In this document: piece after piece, positions 1 to 5,743 of the stretch
How positions within the stretch are numbered: the first letter of the stretch is position 1
Layout: each line of letters opens with the position of its first letter
DNA from: an uncultured Archangium sp.
GTDB taxonomy: Bacteria > Myxococcota > Myxococcia > Myxococcales > Myxococcaceae
Length of the DNA: 6,318 nucleotides
Assembly (NCBI GenBank): GCA_946479335.1
Contig: CAMLFP010000329.1
Span: 1-6,318, forward strand
Direction of reading: 5' to 3'
Position numbers and translations under genes: made by a program
The notes under the pieces: model-generated
What the model saw: the letters and a program-made list of their open reading frames with translations, nothing else
The model's database searches: none
What the model was told of the DNA's origin: nothing

Positions 1-546
1 GTGCAGAAGGCCGACGCCACCTCGAAGAGCACCGGCAAGAAGGCCTGGCGCTCCGAGCGCGGCGGAGAGATCTCGTTCTTCCTGGAGTCGGACGCGCCGC
101 ATCAGCCGGGGTTCTCCGGCGGGCCGCTGGTCGATCTCGAGGGGCGGGTGCTGGGCCTCACCTCGACCGGCGTGCTGCGCGGCACGAGCGTGTCGATCCC
201 CGTGAAGACGGTGCGGCGCGTGGTGGAGCAGCTCGAGAAGCACGGCCGCGTGCGCCGCAGCTACCTCGGCGTCACGCTGCAGCCGGTGCAATTGCCGACC
301 GACGTGCGCTCCACGACGGGCGAGGAGATCGGCCTGCTGGTCACCGCGATCGAGAAGGGCAGCCCCGCAGAGAAGGCCGGCCTGCAATACGGCGACACGG
401 TGCTGCACCTGGGCGATGACAACGTGAAGACGCTGCACGACTTCTACGCGTACCTGCGCGCGGATCACGCGGACCAGCAGGTGCCGGTGAAGTTCTTCCG
501 CAATGGCCAGGTGACGACCTCGCAGGTCACGCTCGGCGGCCGCTGA
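1..546 (+). CDS. HtrA/DegP-like trypsin-fold serine protease, C-terminal part (5' end outside window)
   Basis: This is the end of a serine protease of the HtrA/DegP type (S1C family), which usually degrades or processes misfolded envelope proteins. The visible 181 residues hold the nucleophile motif PGFSGGPL (Ser39 of this fragment). It is followed by the usual beta-barrel end (VLGLTSTGVL, then SIPVKTVRRVVEQL). A PDZ domain spans about residues 85-178, with YLGV at its start and GSPAEKAGLQYGDTVLHL as its core. The catalytic His and Asp and any signal peptide lie upstream of base 1, so the GTG at base 1 is very probably internal and not the start. Only one PDZ domain is present before the TGA stop, as in DegS-like or short HtrA proteins. 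The motif GFSGG in place of the common GNSGG is a small variation. The family call is firm; the exact subfamily and substrate are unknown. Confidence 0.88.
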   Translation: MQKADATSKSTGKKAWRSERGGEISFFLESDAPHQPGFSGGPLVDLEGRVLGLTSTGVLRGTSVSIPVKTVRRVVEQLEKHGRVRRSYLGVTLQPVQLPTDVRSTTGEEIGLLVTAIEKGSPAEKAGLQYGDTVLHLGDDNVKTLHDFYAYLRADHADQQVPVKFFRNGQVTTSQVTLGGR

Positions 547-549
547 ATT

Positions 550-570
550 CCCTCTCCCATGGGGAGAGGG
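550..570. repeat. GC-rich palindrome between convergent genes (REP-like element, possible bidirectional terminator)
   Basis: A perfect 9-base inverted repeat (CCCTCTCCC at 550-558, GGGAGAGGG at 562-570) closes on a 3-base loop. It is followed by the direct GGGTGAGGGG-type tail up to about 584. It sits 3 bases after the protease stop codon and 28 bases beyond the end of the convergent amidohydrolase gene. From general knowledge, CCCTCTCCC/GGGAGAGGG palindromes with a CAGGGTGAGGG tail recur between genes in many high-GC proteobacterial genomes. No T-run follows on either strand, so a classical Rho-independent terminator is not shown. A role as an mRNA 3' stabiliser or barrier is inference. Confidence 0.6.
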
Positions 571-598
571 TCAGGGTGAGGGGCGAGCGGGCGTGGCT

Positions 599-2311
599 TC
601 AGTTCTTCTCGCCCGCCGCCATGAAGCGCCCGTGGCCGACGTCACGGGCCTCACCGCGCTCCATCGCGACGCGGCCGTTCACCACCACCCACGGCACGGT
701 CTCGGCGTTGCGGCGCACCAGCCGCGTCCACCCGCCGAACTCCGGCATCGCGCCGTCGTGGAACGCGTCGATGGAGTCGTTGAGCTGCGCGGGGTCGATG
801 ATCGCCACGTCGGCGTGCGCGCCCGGTTTCAGGTGCCCGGTGTCGACGCGGTACCAGTCGGCGATCTCCCCGGTGAGCCGGTGCACGGCGCGCTCGATGC
901 TCATGAAGCCGTCGCGGTGCGCGAGCCGCAGCAGGTGCAGCGGGAAGTTGTAGAACGACATGTTCTTCAGATGCGCGCCGGAGTCGGCGAAGCCGGGCTG
1001 CGCGTCGGGGTGGGAGAGGATCTCCTTCACCGCGTGCGGGCGATCGTTGCCGATCTGCGTGCGCCAGCGCAGTTGGTCGCCGTGCTCGGCGTTCAGATCA
1101 AGGAACACCGAGACCGCGTCGGTGCCGCGCTCTTTCGCGAGGTCGGCGAACGAGCGACCGATGAGCGACGCGTCAGGGCACGCGACGATCTGGCTCTGCT
1201 TGAAGTCACGGTGGAACACCTTCGGGAGGAACAGCGACGTCCACTGCTTGCGGAACCAGTCGCGGTACGACGGCTCCTTGAGCAGCGCGCGGCGCTCGGC
1301 GGCGGCCTCGAGGTGCAGGGCCGCGGTGCCGGCGGAGAACTCCTCAAAGACCGGCGCGTCGAGGCCATCGACGAACATGTCGAACGGCATCGGCAGCGCC
1401 TGAAAGCGCACGTCGCCGCCGAAGAGGCGGTTCACCGCGCGGGTCAGCGTCAAGAGCGCCTTGTAGAGCAGCCGGTTCGACGCCACGTCGACCACCGAGA
1501 CCAGCGAGGTGCGCGTCGGCTTGCGCACGCCGTCGCCCATGCTCTCGAACATGAAGAACAGCGCGTCGTACTTCGCCGAGATGTTGGGGATGCCCTGCAG
1601 CACGCGCTCGCGCTCACGCACCAGCTCCACCAACGCGCGGATCTCCTTCCACGAGGCGAAGGTCGACGGCAGCGGCTTGCTGCGGAAGCGCGTGCCGCCC
1701 AGCTTGTCCCACCGGTTGGTGTTGATGGAGAGCCCCAGGAAGCCCGCGTCGAGCGCGTCGGAGAGCCACTGCTTCATCTGCTCCAGCTCGGCGGCGCGCG
1801 GCTCTTCGCCATCGGTGACCGAGCGCCCGAGGCCCATCGCGGCGCAGCGCAGATCGGAATGGCCCACGAAGGCGCCGATGTTCGGCCCCAGCGCGAGCGA
1901 CGAGAGGTGCTCCCGGTATTCGCGCGGCGTGCGCCACGTCTTGCGCTGCTCGAAGAGCGGCAGCACGTGTTCGCGCGGCAGGCCCTCGACGCGCGTGTAC
2001 ATGTCGGCGATGTCGACGGGGTCTGACAACACCGCGCCCAGCGAGCAGCTCCCCATGAAGATGGTGGTGACGCCGTGGCGCAGCGACTCGCTCAGCGACG
2101 GCGCGCCCTCGACCTCCGCGTCGTAGTGGGTGTGCACGTCGACGAAGCCGGGCATCACCCACTTGCCGGTGCAGTCGAGCGTCTTCGTGGCCGGCAGCGG
2201 CGCGTCGCTGATCGCCACCACGCGGCCGTCCTTGATGCCGACGCTGCCCACGCGCCTCGGCCCGCCGGAGCCGTCGAAGACGGTGCCGCCGTTGAGTGCC
2301 AGGTCGAACAT
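599..2311 (-). CDS. Amidohydrolase family protein, N-acyl-D-amino acid deacylase (D-aminoacylase) type
   Basis: This 570-residue protein has the layout of the amidohydrolase superfamily branch related to N-acyl-D-amino acid deacylases. These enzymes cleave an acyl-amide or related bond with a metal in a TIM barrel. The N-terminal strand GGTVFDGSG, the segment GKWVMPGFVDVHTHYDAE with the metal-binding HxH (His60, His62), and a Cys in MGSCS (Cys89, where D-aminoacylase has a ligand Cys) are visible. So are FVGHSDLR (about 148-155) and ADSGAH with the presumed catalytic Asp443. The C-terminal LKPGAHADVAIIDP and WVVVNGRVA close the composite beta domain. The mid-protein metal-ligand histidines of classic D-aminoacylase are not evident, so the real substrate is uncertain. 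The start is well set: AAGGAG lies 5 bases before the ATG, and its first bases are part of the TAA stop of the preceding GGDEF gene. The two genes are thus probably one transcript with coupled translation. No signal peptide is seen, which suggests a cytoplasmic enzyme. Confidence 0.85.
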   Translation of the reverse strand: MFDLALNGGTVFDGSGGPRRVGSVGIKDGRVVAISDAPLPATKTLDCTGKWVMPGFVDVHTHYDAEVEGAPSLSESLRHGVTTIFMGSCSLGAVLSDPVDIADMYTRVEGLPREHVLPLFEQRKTWRTPREYREHLSSLALGPNIGAFVGHSDLRCAAMGLGRSVTDGEEPRAAELEQMKQWLSDALDAGFLGLSINTNRWDKLGGTRFRSKPLPSTFASWKEIRALVELVRERERVLQGIPNISAKYDALFFMFESMGDGVRKPTRTSLVSVVDVASNRLLYKALLTLTRAVNRLFGGDVRFQALPMPFDMFVDGLDAPVFEEFSAGTAALHLEAAAERRALLKEPSYRDWFRKQWTSLFLPKVFHRDFKQSQIVACPDASLIGRSFADLAKERGTDAVSVFLDLNAEHGDQLRWRTQIGNDRPHAVKEILSHPDAQPGFADSGAHLKNMSFYNFPLHLLRLAHRDGFMSIERAVHRLTGEIADWYRVDTGHLKPGAHADVAIIDPAQLNDSIDAFHDGAMPEFGGWTRLVRRNAETVPWVVVNGRVAMERGEARDVGHGRFMAAGEKN

Positions 2312-2316
2312 GCGCG

Positions 2317-2322
2317 CTCCTT
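2317..2322 (-). promoter_or_regulatory. Ribosome binding site AAGGAG of the amidohydrolase gene, overlapping the upstream stop codon
   Basis: Read on the minus strand, the string TAAGGAGCGCGC runs directly into the ATG at 2311. TAA (2323-2321) is the stop of the GGDEF gene, and AAGGAG (2322-2317) is a near-consensus Shine-Dalgarno site with a 5-base spacer. A ribosome ending the first gene sits on the start site of the second, an arrangement that favours translational coupling. It is the best Shine-Dalgarno site in the window. Confidence 0.8.
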
Positions 2323-3706
2323 ATTTTTCGGCCGGCTGGTGTCGGCTCGCGGGGGTGGCTTCGAGGTTCTTCGCGGCGAGGTAGATGATGTTCCGCGTGC
2401 CCTTTTTACCGCGGTACATGGCGCGATCGGCGAAGTCCAACAGGGTGGTCGCGTCTTGCGCGTGCTCGGGGAAGGCCGCCACGCCGATGCAGGTGGTGAT
2501 CTTGATGGTGAAGCCCTCGCGCGAGAGGAACTTGTGGTTCTCGATCGCCCGGCGGATTCGCTCCGCCACCTTGAGCGCGCCGCCGGAGTCGGTGCCCCGC
2601 AGCAAGATGACGTACTCGTCGCCGCCCCAGCGGCAGCACACGTCGAGATCGCGCACGCAGTTCTTCAACACCTTCGCCACCTCGACCAGCAGCCGCGACC
2701 CCACGAGGTGCCCGTGCGTGTCGTTGACCGACTTGAAGTAGTCGAGGTCGAGGAAGAGCAGGGCGAAGGGCTTGCTCTCCGGCGTCACCGCCTTGACCTC
2801 TTTCTCGAGCACCAGCTTCAGGTAGCGGTTGTTGAAGAGGTGGGTGTGATCGTCGAGGTAGACGAGATCTTCGACGGCCGCGAACTTGCCCTGGTTGCGC
2901 AGCGCCATGCCCACGTGCTGCGCGAGGAAGGGGAAGGCGTCGAGGCCCAGCTCCGGGAGCGCCGCCTTGAAGAACGTCAACACCCCGCCGCACCGTGTGT
3001 CGTGGTCGAACACCGGCACCAGGAACGCGTGCTTGAAGTGCAGCCCGTCGATCTCCACCAGCGCGCCGTTCGGCGGGACCTCGTCGATGCGGGCGCGCAC
3101 CCGCGGCAGCGTCTGCAGCTCCAGCACCCCGTGCGGCGTGTCGCCGAAACCGTGGGCCGCCGCCAGCTCGAGCTCGCCGCCGTCACCGCGCGTGAAGATC
3201 GCCACCGCGTCGACGCCCAGCGTGGTCTGGAACGCGTTGTGGGTCGCCTCGTAGAGCCGGTCGCGCTCCAGCGTGGTGGCGATGCGCTGCCCGGCCTCCA
3301 GCAGCGCCACGTGGAGCCGCAGCGCCTCGTTCTCCTTGAGCAGCGAGTGGTGCGCCAGCGCCCGGTTGACCGCGTGCGCCAGCACCTCGGGCTGCACGGG
3401 CTTGAGCAGGTAGTCGGCCGCGCCGCTCTTGATGGCGCGCACCGCGGGCTCGACCTTGTCGAGGGCGGTGATCAGCAGCACCTCGATCTCCGGCTGCACC
3501 GACTTGGCGTGCGCCAGCAGCTCCATGCCGTCGCTCTGCGGCAAGATGAGATCGGTCACCAGCAGCGCGAACCGCCGCTTCGCCAGCGCTTCGCGGGCCT
3601 CGGCCGCCGAACCGACCGCCGTCACCTCATGGCCCGCGCCCGCGAGGAAGTCGCCATACAGCGAGCGCGCGAGCTTCTCGTCGTCGACCAACAGGATCTG
3701 CGCCAT
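2321..3706 (-). CDS. REC-GAF-GGDEF response regulator; nucleotide cyclase, candidate Hypr-type (cGAMP/c-di-GMP synthase)
   Basis: This 461-residue cytoplasmic signalling protein has three parts. Residues 1-120 are a receiver domain (Asp8/Asp9, phospho-acceptor Asp52, Thr80, Lys102). A helical linker leads into a GAF-like domain at about 140-275. Residues 278-445 are a GGDEF cyclase domain. Cyclase landmarks are the metal ligand Asp320 in FLDLDYFK, guanine-contact Asn328 in VNDTHGH, an RxxD inhibitory site (Arg352, Asp355), and GGDEY at 361-365. All match PleD numbering with a constant offset of seven. The exception in chemistry is Ser337, where PleD has guanine-reading Asp344. Serine here is the signature of Hypr GGDEF enzymes that make 3',3'-cGAMP, so the product may not be pure c-di-GMP. 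The signature also ends in Tyr, not Phe. The start is the ATG before AQILLVDDEK. An in-frame extension to 3775 is Arg/Ser-rich, unlike a receiver, and overlaps the divergent gene. The domains are certain; the product is inference. Confidence 0.92.
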   Translation of the reverse strand: MAQILLVDDEKLARSLYGDFLAGAGHEVTAVGSAAEAREALAKRRFALLVTDLILPQSDGMELLAHAKSVQPEIEVLLITALDKVEPAVRAIKSGAADYLLKPVQPEVLAHAVNRALAHHSLLKENEALRLHVALLEAGQRIATTLERDRLYEATHNAFQTTLGVDAVAIFTRGDGGELELAAAHGFGDTPHGVLELQTLPRVRARIDEVPPNGALVEIDGLHFKHAFLVPVFDHDTRCGGVLTFFKAALPELGLDAFPFLAQHVGMALRNQGKFAAVEDLVYLDDHTHLFNNRYLKLVLEKEVKAVTPESKPFALLFLDLDYFKSVNDTHGHLVGSRLLVEVAKVLKNCVRDLDVCCRWGGDEYVILLRGTDSGGALKVAERIRRAIENHKFLSREGFTIKITTCIGVAAFPEHAQDATTLLDFADRAMYRGKKGTRNIIYLAAKNLEATPASRHQPAEK

Positions 3707-3759
3707 CGGCTGCGGCGAACTAGCAGACGCGGCGTGCCCGTGCGAGCGTGCGCGACGCG
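3707..3759. promoter_or_regulatory. Divergent intergenic region between the GGDEF gene and the CheW-like gene
   Basis: These 53 bases separate two divergent start codons and must hold or lie near the promoters for both units, unless transcription begins inside the opposing genes. The stretch is very GC-rich. The only AT-containing patch is GAACTAGCAG at 3717-3726, which could supply a weak -10 for the leftward gene. The string CGTGC occurs three times (3733, 3739, 3747) on the plus strand. I see no convincing -35/-10 pair and no Shine-Dalgarno site for either gene. Assignment as a shared regulatory region rests on position only. Confidence 0.4.
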
Positions 3760-4503
3760 ATGAGCTCCACCGCACGGCGCTTGTGCGTCTTCTTCAGCGC
3801 AGGTGGCAGCCGGTACGCCCTCGACGCGGCGCACGTGCTGGAGATCGCCCGCACCAACGAGGCCGGAGAGCTCACGCTCTCGTGGTTCACCCCCACCAAG
3901 GATCTCGCCCGGCTCCTTGGTGGAGAAGACGAGCCGCGGGTAGCTGCCGGGGTGGTGATCGACGTCATGCCGCCGTTGGCGCTGCGGGTCGGGCACGTCG
4001 ACGGGGTCTTCGACGCCTCCCTGCTGCCGCGCTGGCCGGTGCAGGGGCGGTTGATCCCCCTCATCGCGCCCGTGATCTCCGCGGCGTTGGAATACGAGGG
4101 GCGCCTCGTCTTCGAGCTCGACGCCGAGAGCGCCGCGCGCGGGTTGCCACGCCAGAGCCGCCCGCTCGAGCGCCACACCCGCGAGGCCGAATCAGGGCTG
4201 GTGTTCGCCGTCGACGGGGAGCGCTTCGCGGTGCCGCTCCACACGGTGGTGCAGGTGATCGAGACGGGCGCGCGCTTCAACCGCAGCCCGAACGCGGGCT
4301 CCTTCCTGGGCGTGGCGCAGCACCGGGCGCAGCTGTGCCCGATCTTCACGGTGGGCGCGCTGGGCGTGGTGCTGCCGTTCGCGGTGCTCTTCGAGGTGCA
4401 GGGCGAGCTGGTCGGGCTGGCCGCGCACGCGGTGGAGGGGGTCAGACATGGCCCAGCACTCCAGGGTGCGACCGTCCTCGACGTAGGCCGCATGTTTTCT
4501 TGA
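3760..4503 (+). CDS. Tandem CheW-like domain protein (chemosensory adaptor type)
   Basis: This 247-residue soluble protein appears to be made of two divergent CheW-like folds. CheW domains are SH3-like adaptors that link receptors to CheA kinases. The first (about 6-135) opens with LCVFFSAGGSRYALDAAHVLEIA. It continues with a weak counterpart of the VIDLRxxLG segment (PTKDLARLLG), then VAAGVVIDV, HVDGVFDASLLP and LVFELDAESAA. The second (about 145-247) repeats the plan with LVFAVDGERFAVPLHTVVQVIE, VLFEVQGELVGLAAHAVEGV and the closing strand TVLDVGRMF. The usual NLRG motif is missing from both, so binding to a standard CheA or receptor cannot be assumed. ATG at 3760 is taken as start; an in-frame GTG at 3748 would add four residues. 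Neither has a clear Shine-Dalgarno site. The gene ends 34 bases before the RomR-like gene and probably shares its regulation or function. The fold assignment is by pattern reading and is moderately sure. Confidence 0.72.
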   Translation: MSSTARRLCVFFSAGGSRYALDAAHVLEIARTNEAGELTLSWFTPTKDLARLLGGEDEPRVAAGVVIDVMPPLALRVGHVDGVFDASLLPRWPVQGRLIPLIAPVISAALEYEGRLVFELDAESAARGLPRQSRPLERHTREAESGLVFAVDGERFAVPLHTVVQVIETGARFNRSPNAGSFLGVAQHRAQLCPIFTVGALGVVLPFAVLFEVQGELVGLAAHAVEGVRHGPALQGATVLDVGRMFS

Positions 4504-4528
4504 GACGGTGGGGTCTCGTCCGTAGAGT
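4500..4528 (+). promoter_or_regulatory. Candidate sigma-70-type promoter of the RomR-like gene, placed for a leaderless or near-leaderless mRNA
   Basis: TTGAGA (4500-4505, 5 of 6 to TTGACA) and TAGAGT (4523-4528, 4 of 6 to TATAAT) are separated by exactly 17 bases. Nine bases lie between the -10 and the ATG at 4538, so transcription would begin about three bases before or at the start codon. The lack of any Shine-Dalgarno site before this ATG fits. The -35 overlaps the TGA stop of the CheW-like gene. This is a motif match in GC-rich DNA and could be chance. Confidence 0.45.
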
Positions 4529-4537
4529 GCCCCAGCC

Positions 4538-5656
4538 ATGCCCAAATCAGTGCTCGTCGCCGATGACTCGATGACCATCCGCAAAGTCATCGGCATGTTG
4601 TTCGCCACGGAAGACATCCACCTGACCGCGGTCGACAACGGTCTCGACGCCATCAACAAGGCCCGCGAGCTGCGGCCTGATCTCGTGCTGGCCGACTGCA
4701 TGATGCCCGGCAAGAACGGCTACGAGGTCTGCCAGGCGCTCAAGGCCGACCCGTCGACCGCCGGCATCCCCGTGCTGTTGCTCTCCGGCACCTTCGAGCC
4801 CTTCGACGCGAACCGGGCGCAGGCCGTCGGCGCGGCGGGCAACATCCAGAAGCCGTTCGACTCGACCTCCTTCCTCGATCGCGTGAAGACCACGGTGGGG
4901 CTGCCCGCCGGCTCGTCGCCGGCGCCGGTGACGTACTCGACCGCCGCCGCGCCCGCCGCGCCGATCGCCGCCGCCCCGCGCGCGCCCCAGCCGTTGCCGG
5001 GCGCCGGTGCGCCGCGCCCGCTGGGCATCCCTCCCGCGCCGACGGCCATGCCGATGGGCACGCAGCCCGGTATTCCGCCGCGGCCGATGGGTGTGCCCGG
5101 AGGTACGCAGCCGGGGATTCCGCCTCGCCCGATGGGCGCGCCGGGCATCCCGATGGGCACGCAGCCGGGCATCCCCCCGCGGCCGATGGGCGCGCCGCAG
5201 CCGGGCATTCCCCCTCGCCCGATGGGGGCGCCGGGCGTGCCGTTCGGCCAGCAGCCGGGCGTGCCTCCGCGACCGATGGGCGTGCCGGGGATGCCGGGCG
5301 TCCGCGCGCCGTCGATGCAGGGCATGCCGGCCGTCGGAGCGCCGCCGCCGGGTGGGTTCCGTCCTCCCGGGGCGCCGATGCCGGGCGGTATGCCGGGCGC
5401 GCGCCGTGACCCGTTCGGGTTGCCTCCCCAGGGCGCGCCGATGCAGCCGCAGCACCGCCACCCGGAGCTCTCGCTCGACTCGCACACGGTGGGCGGCGAC
5501 GGCGGCGAAGCGGTGCTGCGCGACGCGCTCTCGAAGGCCAGCAAGGAAGTGATCGAGAAGATCGCGTGGGAGGTCGTGCCGCAGCTCGCGGAGACCATCA
5601 TCCGCGCGGAGCTCGACCGGCTGATCAAGGATCGCGAAGCGAAGGGCCTCGCGTAA
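4538..5656 (+). CDS. romR: RomR-like polarity response regulator (receiver, Pro/Gly/Met-rich repeat linker, conserved helical C-terminus)
   Basis: This 372-residue protein begins with a receiver domain (about 1-120). It has acidic Asp9/Asp10, phospho-acceptor Asp53 in VLADCMMPG, switch residue Ser83, and Lys105 in the KPF motif. A low-complexity linker (about 125-307) is rich in Pro, Gly, Met and Ala, with five copies of QPG[I/V]PPRPMG[V/A]P. The C-terminal 65 residues are charged and helical, with the core EVIEKIAWEVVPQLAETII. This architecture and the position of Asp53 match RomR of Myxococcus xanthus, a regulator that localises asymmetrically to the poles. RomR directs MglA for gliding and type IV pilus motility and needs its C-terminal region for targeting. 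It has no DNA-binding output domain. The name is assigned from architecture and remembered family features, not a search. A RomR-related paralogue of another role is the main alternative. The linker's codon choice makes a long antisense frame that I do not regard as a gene. Confidence 0.72.
   Translation: MPKSVLVADDSMTIRKVIGMLFATEDIHLTAVDNGLDAINKARELRPDLVLADCMMPGKNGYEVCQALKADPSTAGIPVLLLSGTFEPFDANRAQAVGAAGNIQKPFDSTSFLDRVKTTVGLPAGSSPAPVTYSTAAAPAAPIAAAPRAPQPLPGAGAPRPLGIPPAPTAMPMGTQPGIPPRPMGVPGGTQPGIPPRPMGAPGIPMGTQPGIPPRPMGAPQPGIPPRPMGAPGVPFGQQPGVPPRPMGVPGMPGVRAPSMQGMPAVGAPPPGGFRPPGAPMPGGMPGARRDPFGLPPQGAPMQPQHRHPELSLDSHTVGGDGGEAVLRDALSKASKEVIEKIAWEVVPQLAETIIRAELDRLIKDREAKGLA
5063..5287 (+). repeat. 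In-frame 36-base repeats encoding QPG[I/V]PPRPMG[V/A]P in the RomR-like linker
   Basis: Five 12-residue units start at 5063, 5108, 5162, 5198 and 5252 (protein residues 176, 191, 209, 221 and 239). Units three and four are directly abutted; the others are spaced by 3 to 6 residues such as GIPMGT and GVPFGQ. The amino acids are nearly constant, while third codon positions differ between copies (for example the Pro and Arg codons). The copies are therefore either old or held by selection on the protein, and not a fresh duplication. Confidence 0.85.
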
Positions 5657-5683
5657 CTCCGACTTCTCTTTTTCCTGTTGTTT

Positions 5684-5727
5684 GAGGCGGCCCTTTGACG
5701 TTTGGAGGGGCCGCCTCTCCTATTTTT
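5684..5727 (+). terminator. Rho-independent terminator after the RomR-like gene
   Basis: GAGGCGGCCC (5684-5693) pairs perfectly with GGGCCGCCTC (5708-5717), with up to three more weak pairs inside a 14-base loop. A T-rich run TATTTTT (5721-5727) follows after three bases. It lies 27 bases beyond the stop codon and 16 bases before the valS ATG. It therefore separates the polarity unit from valS, unless read-through occurs. Confidence 0.85.
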
Positions 5728-5743
5728 GCTTCCAGGTGTCTGC

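Noticed and set aside
1..3. GTG at base 1 as the start of the protease gene
   Set aside because: The fragment lacks the catalytic His and Asp of the trypsin fold, which must lie upstream, so the gene is cut by the window edge.
593..2026. Long plus-strand open frame opposite the amidohydrolase gene
   Set aside because: It is rich in Arg, Val, Ala, Glu and His with no family motif, and lies entirely antisense to a clear enzyme gene. High third-position GC produces such shadow frames.
2075..3763. 562-codon plus-strand open frame opposite the GGDEF gene
   Set aside because: It has low-complexity Arg/Val/Leu/Gln composition and no recognisable domain, and is antisense to a gene with unmistakable REC and GGDEF motifs.
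3707..3775. 23-residue N-terminal extension of the GGDEF protein from an ATG at 3775
   Set aside because: The extension is Arg/Ser-rich and unlike a receiver domain, which normally starts a few residues before the ILLVDDE strand. It would also overlap the divergent CheW-like gene's start.
3720..4493. Minus-strand open frame of 257 codons opposite the CheW-like gene
   Set aside because: It is rich in Ser, Thr, Arg and Pro with no domain pattern, whereas the plus frame shows two related CheW-like halves.
4502..4517. Small inverted repeat GAGAC/GTCTC after the CheW-like stop, considered as a terminator or operator
   Set aside because: It has only a five-base stem and no T-run, so it is too weak to support either role.
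5063..5287. Repeats considered as a CRISPR array or DNA tandem repeat element
   Set aside because: The units are in frame within a coding linker, differ mainly at silent positions, and have no unique spacers of constant length.
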